NCBI GenBank assembly: GCA_023140095.1
Contig: JAGLMJ010000081.1
Location: 1 to 5,103 of the forward strand
Reading direction: 5' to 3'
Source of the DNA: Candidatus Omnitrophota bacterium
GTDB lineage: Bacteria; Omnitrophota; Koll11; Zapsychrales; Zapsychraceae
DNA: 5,103 nt
Shown here: positions 1 through 5,103 of the stretch, piece by piece
Layout of the letters: the number at the start of each line of letters is the position of its first letter
How positions within the stretch are numbered: position 1 is the first letter of the stretch
Notes under the pieces: model-generated
Seen by the model: the letters and a program-made list of their open reading frames with translations, nothing else
Told to the model about the DNA's origin: nothing
The model's database searches: none
Made by a program: the position numbers and the translations under genes

Positions 1-1
1 C

Positions 2-853
2 TATCTTGATAAATTCATTTCTTACTTAGAGATCGAAAAGAATTACTCTCCGCATACGATCCTCAATTACCGTATCGACTTAGAGGGTTTTCTCCAATTC
101 ATCGGGTCAACCCCCGTGGAAAAGGTCGATTATCTTTTTCTGCGAAAATTTCTGGCGCAGTTGCGCACAAAACACTACCGCCCGCGGACACTGACCCGAA
201 AGTTGTCTTCACTGCGAAGTTTCTTTAAGTTCCTTCACCGTGAAGGATTTGTTAAAGAGAACCCTGCTGTTCTTTTGATGTCTCCAAAATTAGATAAGCC
301 GCTTCCGAAATTCTTAAGCGAAGATGAGATAACCAAATTTATCGAGGCGCCGTCGCTTAAGGCCGTCTCAGGGAAAAGAGACAGGGCGATTCTGGAAACC
401 CTTTACAGTACGGGGATGCGCGTCAGCGAACTTGTCGGTTTAAATACGAATCATGTGGACTTGATCGGCAATATCGTTAAAGTTTCCGGGAAGGGGAAAA
501 AGGAGCGGCTGATTCCCATTGGCGATAAGGCGCTGGACGCCATTCGCGATTATCTTCAAAGTAGAAAACAAAGATTGAACGCGTTATTTTTAAACAAGAA
601 TGGAACGAGGCTTTCAGACCGGGGCGTGCGTAATATTGTCAATAAACATATAACGGCGGTCAGTGCAACCAAGAATATCTCGCCGCACGTCGTGCGGCAT
701 TCCTTTGCGACGCATCTGTTGAATCGCGGCGCTGACCTGCGGTCGGTCCAGGAATTGCTGGGCCATGTGAATCTTTCGACGACCCAAATATATACGCACG
801 TGACAACGGATCGCCTCAAAGAGGTCTACAATAAAGCTCATCCACGGGCATAG
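2..853 (+). CDS. xerC: Tyrosine recombinase XerC (5' end truncated by window edge)
   Basis: Site-specific tyrosine recombinase that, with a partner Xer protein, resolves chromosome dimers at dif during cell division. The frame is open from base 2, giving 283 codons. The GTG at 116 is not the start, because the 38 codons before it read as a normal N-terminal SAM-like core-binding domain (YLEIEKNYSPHTILNYRIDL). The catalytic set is complete, counting from base 2: Arg140 (TGMRVSEL), Lys164 (SGKGKKER), His229 and Arg232 (SPHVVRHSFATH), His255 (LLGHVNLSTTQ) and the nucleophile Tyr264 (IYTHV). These sit 8-11 residues before the E. coli XerC positions, so only about ten N-terminal residues are missing. 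The VQELLGH stretch and the ending VYNKAHPRA favour XerC over XerD, but the two are hard to separate without a tree. The stop TAG lies 14 bases before the waaA GTG, in the same direction. Nothing suggests a phage or integron integrase. Confidence 0.93.
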   Translation, partial: YLDKFISYLEIEKNYSPHTILNYRIDLEGFLQFIGSTPVEKVDYLFLRKFLAQLRTKHYRPRTLTRKLSSLRSFFKFLHREGFVKENPAVLLMSPKLDKPLPKFLSEDEITKFIEAPSLKAVSGKRDRAILETLYSTGMRVSELVGLNTNHVDLIGNIVKVSGKGKKERLIPIGDKALDAIRDYLQSRKQRLNALFLNKNGTRLSDRGVRNIVNKHITAVSATKNISPHVVRHSFATHLLNRGADLRSVQELLGHVNLSTTQIYTHVTTDRLKEVYNKAHPRA

Positions 854-856
854 TTA

Positions 857-862
857 AGAGGG
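857..862 (+). promoter_or_regulatory. Ribosome binding site that decides the waaA start
   Basis: AGAGGG lies 5 bases before GTG 868 but only 2 bases before the in-frame TTG at 865. The spacing therefore favours GTG 868 as the start. This also places the conserved catalytic Glu of WaaA at residue 60, the same number as in the E. coli enzyme. Confidence 0.6.
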
Positions 863-867
863 TTTTG

Positions 868-2127
868 GTGTTCATCATTTACGATATCATATTTGTTTTT
901 TTCGCCATTCTTTACTTTCCCTATCTGATCGTTCGCGGAAAATGGCACTCAGGATTTAAGATGCGGTTTGGGTGTTTAGGGGATGCGCTTGGCCGGAAGC
1001 TTGAGGGGAGCGATCGTATCTGGATCCATGCGGTTAGCGTCGGTGAAGTGTTAGCGGTCGCGGATCTCCTGCGAAAGGTGAAAGAAGAGTTCCCGCAGCA
1101 TACGATCGTTTGTTCAACTGTTACAAAAACCGGAAATCAACTTGCCAAGGAACAGCTAGGCGATGATTGCATTGTTATTTACGCGCCTTTGGATTTTAGT
1201 TGGATCGTCCGGAAGTTTATCACAATGATCAAACCGGTGCTTTATATCTCAACCGAAACGGAGATCTGGCCGAATCTTTACACGGCGCTGCACAAAAACG
1301 GTGTTCCGATCTTGCAGATCAACGGGCGCATTTCCGACAAGGCGTTTGCGGGATACAGTCGTGTCCGTTTTTTGATGAAGCGCGTTCTGGCTTGTGTCGA
1401 TCTATTCTGCATGCAGAGCTCGCTGGATGCCCAGCGTATTGAGCAATTGGGAGCGGCGCCGGAAAAAATCCGCGTCGTCGGAAATCTGAAATTCGATAAT
1501 ATTTCGGAAGCCGTTGAAATACAAAAAAAGGACTTAGGTTTCGAGGACCATGAGGCCCTGCTGATCGCCGGGAGCACGCATCCGGGCGAAGAAGAGATCT
1601 TGATCGATGCGTACCGGGAATTAGTTGCAGAGTTTCCCGATCTGCGTTTGGTCCTTGCCCCGCGCCATATCGAGCGCGCTGATGCGGTTGTTGATCTTGT
1701 CCAACGGCAAGGATATCATCCGATCCGGTTCTCTGAGATCAAAGAGCGCAAAGGCGACGTGCAGTCGGTAGTGGTTGTCGATACGATCGGGCATCTGCGC
1801 GATCTTTACAGCTTAGCGAGCGTCGTTTTCATCGGGAAATCGCTTACGGTCGGCGGCGGGCAAAACATGATCGAATCGGCCTGCTTCGGGAAACCGACGA
1901 TCGTCGGGCCGATGACGCAGAACTTTAAGGATGCCGTGAGCATCTTTTTGAAGGCCGACGCCCTCGTTCAGGTCAAGGATTCGCAGGAACTGTTAACGGA
2001 GGCGCTGCGCCTTCTTTCGTATCCGGAGCGCGCGCAGGAGATTGGAGAGGCGGCCCGGCGGACCGTCGAGCAATATCAGGGGGCGACGGTCAAGACGTTA
2101 GCGGCGATCCGACAACGGCTGGCCTGA
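868..2127 (+). CDS. waaA: 3-deoxy-D-manno-octulosonic acid (Kdo) transferase WaaA/KdtA
   Basis: Transfers Kdo from CMP-Kdo to lipid IVA at the cytoplasmic face of the inner membrane, starting the LPS inner core. From GTG 868 it has 419 residues, close to the 425 of E. coli. A hydrophobic segment at about residues 2-22 is the usual membrane anchor. The N-terminal GT-B half carries HAVSVGE with the catalytic Glu at residue 60, followed by STVTKTG, APLDF and the hallmark ETEIWPN (about 130-136), then INGRISDKAF. The C-terminal half has GNLKFD, AGSTHPGEEE (about 235-244), APRH and a nucleotide-binding segment, GGGQNMIESACFGKPTIVGP, at about 329-348. There a Gln stands where many relatives have His (GGHN). 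How many Kdo units it adds cannot be read from the sequence. It starts 14 bases after xerC and ends 13 bases before lpxK, so it is probably in one transcript with lpxK. TTG 865 is the alternative start and adds one residue. Confidence 0.96.
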   Translation: MFIIYDIIFVFFAILYFPYLIVRGKWHSGFKMRFGCLGDALGRKLEGSDRIWIHAVSVGEVLAVADLLRKVKEEFPQHTIVCSTVTKTGNQLAKEQLGDDCIVIYAPLDFSWIVRKFITMIKPVLYISTETEIWPNLYTALHKNGVPILQINGRISDKAFAGYSRVRFLMKRVLACVDLFCMQSSLDAQRIEQLGAAPEKIRVVGNLKFDNISEAVEIQKKDLGFEDHEALLIAGSTHPGEEEILIDAYRELVAEFPDLRLVLAPRHIERADAVVDLVQRQGYHPIRFSEIKERKGDVQSVVVVDTIGHLRDLYSLASVVFIGKSLTVGGGQNMIESACFGKPTIVGPMTQNFKDAVSIFLKADALVQVKDSQELLTEALRLLSYPERAQEIGEAARRTVEQYQGATVKTLAAIRQRLA

Positions 2128-2131
2128 TACC

Positions 2132-2137
2132 GGAAAG
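2132..2137 (+). promoter_or_regulatory. Probable weak ribosome binding site of lpxK
   Basis: GGAAAG lies 3 bases before ATG 2141, a weak match at short spacing. An in-frame ATG at 2165 has no better site and would remove the first residues of the N-terminal region normal for the family, so 2141 is kept as the start. Confidence 0.4.
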
Positions 2138-2140
2138 AAC

Positions 2141-3199
2141 ATGAAACAATTTTTATATTTGGTGATGACCGATCAAACTGAAGGGGGGCTTGTCCTTGTT
2201 GTCAAGGGGGTGCTGTGGGTTCTATCACGCGTCTATCGGTCTCTTTTGGCGGTCCGAGGAACTTTCTATAAAACCGGTTTGCTGAAGTGTCATCAGCTTT
2301 CCCGTCCTGTCATTAGTGTCGGCAATCTTACGGTTGGCGGTGTTGGAAAGACGCCTCTGGTCAGTTTTATTGCTCGGGCTGTGAAAGAAAGGGGCTCTCG
2401 GCCGGTGATCCTCACGAGAGGATATATGGCGAAGAAAGCGTCAGGTCAGGATCAAAAGAGTGATGAAGCTGCCATGCTCCGGGCGGATTTGAATATCCCG
2501 GTTCTCATCGGAGCTGACCGGGTGAAGAGTGCCAAAATGTTTTTGAAGGAAGGCGCGGTCGATGTCTTCCTTTTAGATGATGGATTTCAACACTGGCGTT
2601 TATCGCGCAATATTGACATTGTCGCTATTGATGCGACGAACCCTTGGGGGAACGGCCATTTGTTGCCGCGGGGAATTTTAAGGGAACCGAAAAAGGCCTT
2701 ATTACGGGCTCATATATTTGTTATAACAAAAATTGATCTCGGCAGTGAGCACCTTGCAAAAATAAAAGCGGACCTGAATGCGGTCAATCGAAAGGCGGTG
2801 ATCGTCGAGACGGTCCATAAGCCGGTTCTATTCTCTGATGTGCGCTCAAAAGAAGAACTTGATCTAGCCTTGGTCCGAGGGAAGAAGATCTGTACGGTGT
2901 GCAGTATTGGATCTCCGAATTCATTTATCAAAACTTTAGTCGAATTAGAGACAGATATCGATGGACATTTTGCATTTATGGATCATCATACTTATTGTGC
3001 AAAAGATATCGAAGGTGTCGTTAAGTTATGTCAGGAGCAGGGAATAACGACGGTCGTGACAACAGAAAAAGATGCGGTCAAATTAGGGGCATTTATGGAT
3101 ATGTTCCCGGATGATATCCGTGTTTTAGCTTTAAGGATCAAGATTTCAATCGTTAGTGGAGAGGCTGCCTTTCTTGAAAGAATCTATCATATATTATAG
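2141..3199 (+). CDS. lpxK: Tetraacyldisaccharide 4'-kinase LpxK
   Basis: Membrane-associated kinase that uses ATP to phosphorylate the 4' position of tetraacyldisaccharide-1-phosphate, making lipid IVA, the substrate of the WaaA encoded just upstream. It has 352 residues, in the usual range. An N-terminal hydrophobic helix lies at about 17-38. The P-loop region SVGNLTVGGVGKTP (59-72) follows, with Lys70 and Thr71; the family more often reads GGTGKTP. RGY at 93-95 and Asp108-Glu109 (SDEA) match the family's RGYG and GDEP blocks in reduced form. LLDDGFQHWRL (144-154) is the signature acidic motif, followed by NPWGNGHLLPRGILREP (167-183) and TKID. The C-terminal part has FMDHHTY (279-285) and TTEKDAVKLG (307-316), both typical. 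Family assignment is secure. The substituted residues are small changes, and nothing indicates a broken gene. The last 26 bases probably overlap the next gene. Confidence 0.95.
   Translation: MKQFLYLVMTDQTEGGLVLVVKGVLWVLSRVYRSLLAVRGTFYKTGLLKCHQLSRPVISVGNLTVGGVGKTPLVSFIARAVKERGSRPVILTRGYMAKKASGQDQKSDEAAMLRADLNIPVLIGADRVKSAKMFLKEGAVDVFLLDDGFQHWRLSRNIDIVAIDATNPWGNGHLLPRGILREPKKALLRAHIFVITKIDLGSEHLAKIKADLNAVNRKAVIVETVHKPVLFSDVRSKEELDLALVRGKKICTVCSIGSPNSFIKTLVELETDIDGHFAFMDHHTYCAKDIEGVVKLCQEQGITTVVTTEKDAVKLGAFMDMFPDDIRVLALRIKISIVSGEAAFLERIYHIL
3158..3164 (+). promoter_or_regulatory. Ribosome binding site inside lpxK, favouring TTG 3174 as the next start
   Basis: GGAGAGG lies 9 bases before an in-frame TTG at 3174. 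ATG 3201, the obvious alternative, is preceded by an AT-rich stretch with no purine-rich site at usable distance. The extra residues from TTG (LKESIIYYS) place an aromatic pair just before the Arg and LP positions common at the N terminus of this acyltransferase family. The overlap with lpxK suggests translational coupling. Confidence 0.5.
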
Positions 3200-4043
3200 T
3201 ATGCGCGTTTTTGGATTTTTTATCCGCTGCCTTCCGGTCAGCGTTGCCTTGTGGATCGGCAAGGGGATAGGAATGTTCGCTTATTATTTTGACATTAAGC
3301 ACAAGTCAAGAGCGTATTCGAATTTGAAGATAGCTTTTGCGGATTCCAAATCCCCTAACGAGATCAAGCAGATCACTAAGAGATTGTTCAAGAACTATGG
3401 GCAAAATCTGATCGAATTATTCCGTATGCCGTTGCTGACGCCGTCCAAATTTGATCAGGTCGTAACGGTCGAAGGGAAAGATTATGTTACGGAAGCGCTG
3501 AAGCAAGGCAAGGGGGCGATCATATTAGCGATGCATTTTGGGAGTTGGGAATTAGCAAGCTTATCGTGCGCCATGCTCGGCCACCCTTACAAGATGTTTG
3601 TTAAGCCCCAGAAACGGCACTCCAAGCTTGACGATCTATTGAATTCTTACCGGGCCTGTGGCGGTTCGGTCGTTTTATCGAGAGGAAGCGGGACCCGTGA
3701 TTTCGTTCGGAGCCTGAAAAATAATGAAGTGATCGGCATGGTCGTTGATCAAGGCGGCCGTGACGGTGTTTTGGTGCCGTTCTTGGGCCGCCAGGCGACG
3801 ATGTCGGTTGGCGCCATACGTATGGGACTTAAATTAGGCGTTCCGATCTGTTTTTCCGCGATCATCCGTGAGCGTGAGAATGGATCCCGTCACAAGATGA
3901 TCATTCACGAGCCTTTTCAACTTGAGAATACCGGAGATATGGAAGCCGATGTGATCGCCAGTTTGAAGAAGGTGATGAAGTTCATGGAGCATTATATTCA
4001 CACGTATCCTTCGGAATACATGTGGTTTTATAAGATCTGGAAG
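3174..4043 (+). other. LpxL/HtrB-like acyltransferase domain
   Basis: First domain of the fusion, about 290 residues and so close to a complete stand-alone LpxL (about 300). The catalytic HX4E pair is encoded at 3534-3551. The final Trp-Lys of the MWFYKIWK ending, encoded up to 4043, is where free-standing relatives usually stop or nearly stop. The acyl chain and acceptor position cannot be told from sequence; LpxL, LpxM and related non-LPS acyltransferases share these motifs. The neighbouring waaA and lpxK favour a lipid A substrate. Confidence 0.85.
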
Positions 4044-5103
4044 TATTCCAATGAGGCGAATATTTCGGTTTTAAGCGATGGAAAGACCGGGCATCTGCGG
4101 CAGTCTCAATGCATTGCCAAAATGACAGAAAAAGCGTTAGCGGAACGCGCGATCAAAGCAACAACACACATAGTTCCGATCGCCTTTAAGAGCCGGTTCA
4201 AGGCGCGATTTTTTTCAGTTCTTAGCGCGCTTTCGCATCCCTTTGTTTATCAGGGAAGGCTGGAATCTTTAAAATGGTTTTTAACGGCAGAATCTTTTGC
4301 GCGGATTGCGATGATGAAAGCTGATTTCATCATCTCTTGCGGGTCATCGATCGCCGGGGTTAATAATCTTTTGTCGCGTGATAGCAGCGCTAAAAGTATT
4401 GTTGTCCTGAAGCCCGGCCTGTTGAATTATGGGCGCTTTGACCTGGTCGTTTTACCCCAGCATGACGAACCGAAAAGGAAAAAAGGCAAGAACCTTTTTG
4501 CGATCACCTATGCGGCGCCGAATTTGGTTATGTCGGAATATCTTAAGGAGCAATCAGAGGCCTTGCTTTTGAGGTATTCTCATTTGAAGGATAATCTCAG
4601 GGCGAAGATCGGCCTTTTTATCGGAGGCGACGGCAAGACGGTATTTTTAAGCGACCGGCAGATCAAGATATTGATCCGTCAAGTGAAAGAGGTCTTGACG
4701 GAGATCAATATGGATATTTTGATAACGACCTCGCGCAGGACGCCGCCGAGCATCGAGCAGCGGCTCTTCAAGGAATTTAAAAAGCATCCAAATTGTCCGC
4801 TTCTGATACTCGCGAACCGCGAAAATGTTTCCGAAGCGGTCGGGGGGATCCTCGGGCTGTCGGATATCGTTGTGGTTTCGGGAGACAGTCTTTCCATGGT
4901 CTCTGAAGCGGCGAGTTCGGGAAAAAGCACGATCGTTTTCTCGCCTCAGATGAAAGCGAAAGTCTTGAAAGGCGAGAATAAGCACCGGGCTTTTGCTGAA
5001 CGGCTCAATGCGCAAGGGTTCGTTCTCTCTTCGAGCGTCAATCACTTGGGCCAGTCCATTTATGATGTGGCCAAGGGTAAAATTCAAACGAAGAAAATTA
5101 ATG
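3174..5103 (+). CDS. Fusion of LpxL/HtrB-type lipid A acyltransferase and ELM1-family GT-B-like domain (3' end off the window)
   Basis: One uninterrupted frame of 643 codons from TTG 3174 (634 from ATG 3201), still open at the window edge. Numbering here is from TTG. Residues 1-290 form a lysophospholipid acyltransferase of the LpxL/HtrB family, which adds a secondary acyl chain to lipid A at the inner membrane. It shows an N-terminal hydrophobic region, the catalytic HX4E motif HFGSWE (His121, Glu126), DQGG at 192-195, VPFLGRQA at about 201-208, GVPI, and the ending YPSEYMWFYKIWK. Only about six residues follow before an ELM1-family domain (PF06258 type) with SDGKTGHLRQS (301-311), RFDLVVLPQHD (421-431), GGD (484-486), TSRRTP (519-524) and SGDSLSMVSEA (569-579). 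That domain is nearly complete at the edge. Its bacterial role is not established; a glycosyltransferase-like function is inferred. Family calls are strong, while the start is uncertain. A lost base at the junction could fake a fusion, but I see no independent start codon for the second half. Confidence 0.88.
   Translation, partial: MKESIIYYSMRVFGFFIRCLPVSVALWIGKGIGMFAYYFDIKHKSRAYSNLKIAFADSKSPNEIKQITKRLFKNYGQNLIELFRMPLLTPSKFDQVVTVEGKDYVTEALKQGKGAIILAMHFGSWELASLSCAMLGHPYKMFVKPQKRHSKLDDLLNSYRACGGSVVLSRGSGTRDFVRSLKNNEVIGMVVDQGGRDGVLVPFLGRQATMSVGAIRMGLKLGVPICFSAIIRERENGSRHKMIIHEPFQLENTGDMEADVIASLKKVMKFMEHYIHTYPSEYMWFYKIWKYSNEANISVLSDGKTGHLRQSQCIAKMTEKALAERAIKATTHIVPIAFKSRFKARFFSVLSALSHPFVYQGRLESLKWFLTAESFARIAMMKADFIISCGSSIAGVNNLLSRDSSAKSIVVLKPGLLNYGRFDLVVLPQHDEPKRKKGKNLFAITYAAPNLVMSEYLKEQSEALLLRYSHLKDNLRAKIGLFIGGDGKTVFLSDRQIKILIRQVKEVLTEINMDILITTSRRTPPSIEQRLFKEFKKHPNCPLLILANRENVSEAVGGILGLSDIVVVSGDSLSMVSEAASSGKSTIVFSPQMKAKVLKGENKHRAFAERLNAQGFVLSSSVNHLGQSIYDVAKGKIQTKKIN
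4062..5103 (+). other. ELM1-family (mitochondrial fission ELM1-like, DUF1022) domain
   Basis: Second domain of the fusion, at least 347 residues and open at the window edge. It begins at ISVLSDGKTGH, the usual N-terminal block of this family, and carries its other blocks in normal order: FDLVVLPQHD, FIGGD, ITTSRRTP, and a DSLSMVSEAASSGK segment resembling the nucleotide-sugar-binding region of GT-B glycosyltransferases. The family takes its name from a plant mitochondrial protein. For a bacterial copy inside a lipid A cluster that name is misleading, and a role in envelope glycolipid synthesis is an inference. The residues near the edge (NKHRAFAERLNAQGF) look like the C-terminal part of the family, so probably few residues are missing. 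Confidence 0.82.

Noticed and set aside
116..118. GTG as the start of the recombinase, giving 245 residues.
   Set aside because: The upstream frame is open to the window edge and encodes the conserved N-terminal core-binding domain, and catalytic spacing matches full-length XerC only if that part is included.
682..698. Near-perfect inverted repeat GCCGCACGTCGTGCGGC that could be read as a hairpin, terminator or binding site.
   Set aside because: It lies inside xerC over the invariant catalytic PHVVRH codons, has no following T-run and no second copy. Coding constraint with GC-rich codons explains it.
556..841. Two overlapping minus-strand frames opposite xerC.
   Set aside because: Both lie across the conserved catalytic region of xerC and show no family resemblance or ribosome binding site.
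1..853. A mobile element or integron carrying the recombinase.
   Set aside because: The protein looks like housekeeping XerC, no attachment repeats or cassette genes are visible, and the neighbours are core envelope genes.
1200..1577. Small frames on both strands inside waaA (1200-1442 plus, 1278-1577 minus).
   Set aside because: They overlap the conserved core of WaaA and have no independent support.
3273..3275. ATG preceded by AAGGGGATAGGA, considered as start of the acyltransferase.
   Set aside because: It would remove the N-terminal hydrophobic segment and the LP motif typical of the family. The purine-rich stretch is explained by Gly and Lys codons.
4647..5087. Minus-strand open frame of 146 codons.
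   Set aside because: It is antisense to the well-supported ELM1-type domain and its translation has no recognisable domain. It is a shadow frame.

Overview
The window holds four genes on the + strand, packed head to tail with almost no spacing: a XerC-type tyrosine recombinase (5' end cut off by the window), waaA (Kdo transferase), lpxK (lipid A 4'-kinase), and a long open frame that runs off the 3' end. That last frame joins a LpxL/HtrB-type lipid A acyltransferase to an ELM1-family (GT-B-like) domain. There is no tRNA, rRNA, CRISPR array, insertion sequence or long intergenic gap. Every non-coding gap is 14 bases or less, so an internal promoter or terminator is unlikely and co-transcription is the simplest reading.

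The three lipid A genes mean the organism is a diderm with Kdo-lipid A in its outer membrane. Base composition is near 50% GC by eye, and GTG and TTG starts appear to be used. The gene order and the style of the proteins suggest an uncultured bacterium, perhaps of the Omnitrophota or another PVC-like lineage. That placement is a low-confidence impression, not something the sequence proves.

Layout: xerC occupies 2-853. waaA follows at 868 (GTG; an in-frame TTG lies at 865) to 2127, and lpxK runs 2141-3199. The fusion gene starts either at TTG 3174, which overlaps the end of lpxK and has a good ribosome binding site, or at ATG 3201, which has none, and it is still open at 5103.

Functionally, LpxK phosphorylates the tetraacyl disaccharide to lipid IVA, WaaA adds Kdo, and LpxL-type enzymes add a secondary acyl chain to the Kdo-bearing product. 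These are consecutive steps at the cytoplasmic face of the inner membrane, encoded side by side. The ELM1-like domain, fused directly behind the acyltransferase, is the unexplained part. By position and fold family it is a candidate for another lipid A or inner-core modification. The recombinase belongs to chromosome dimer resolution and has no obvious functional link to the rest.
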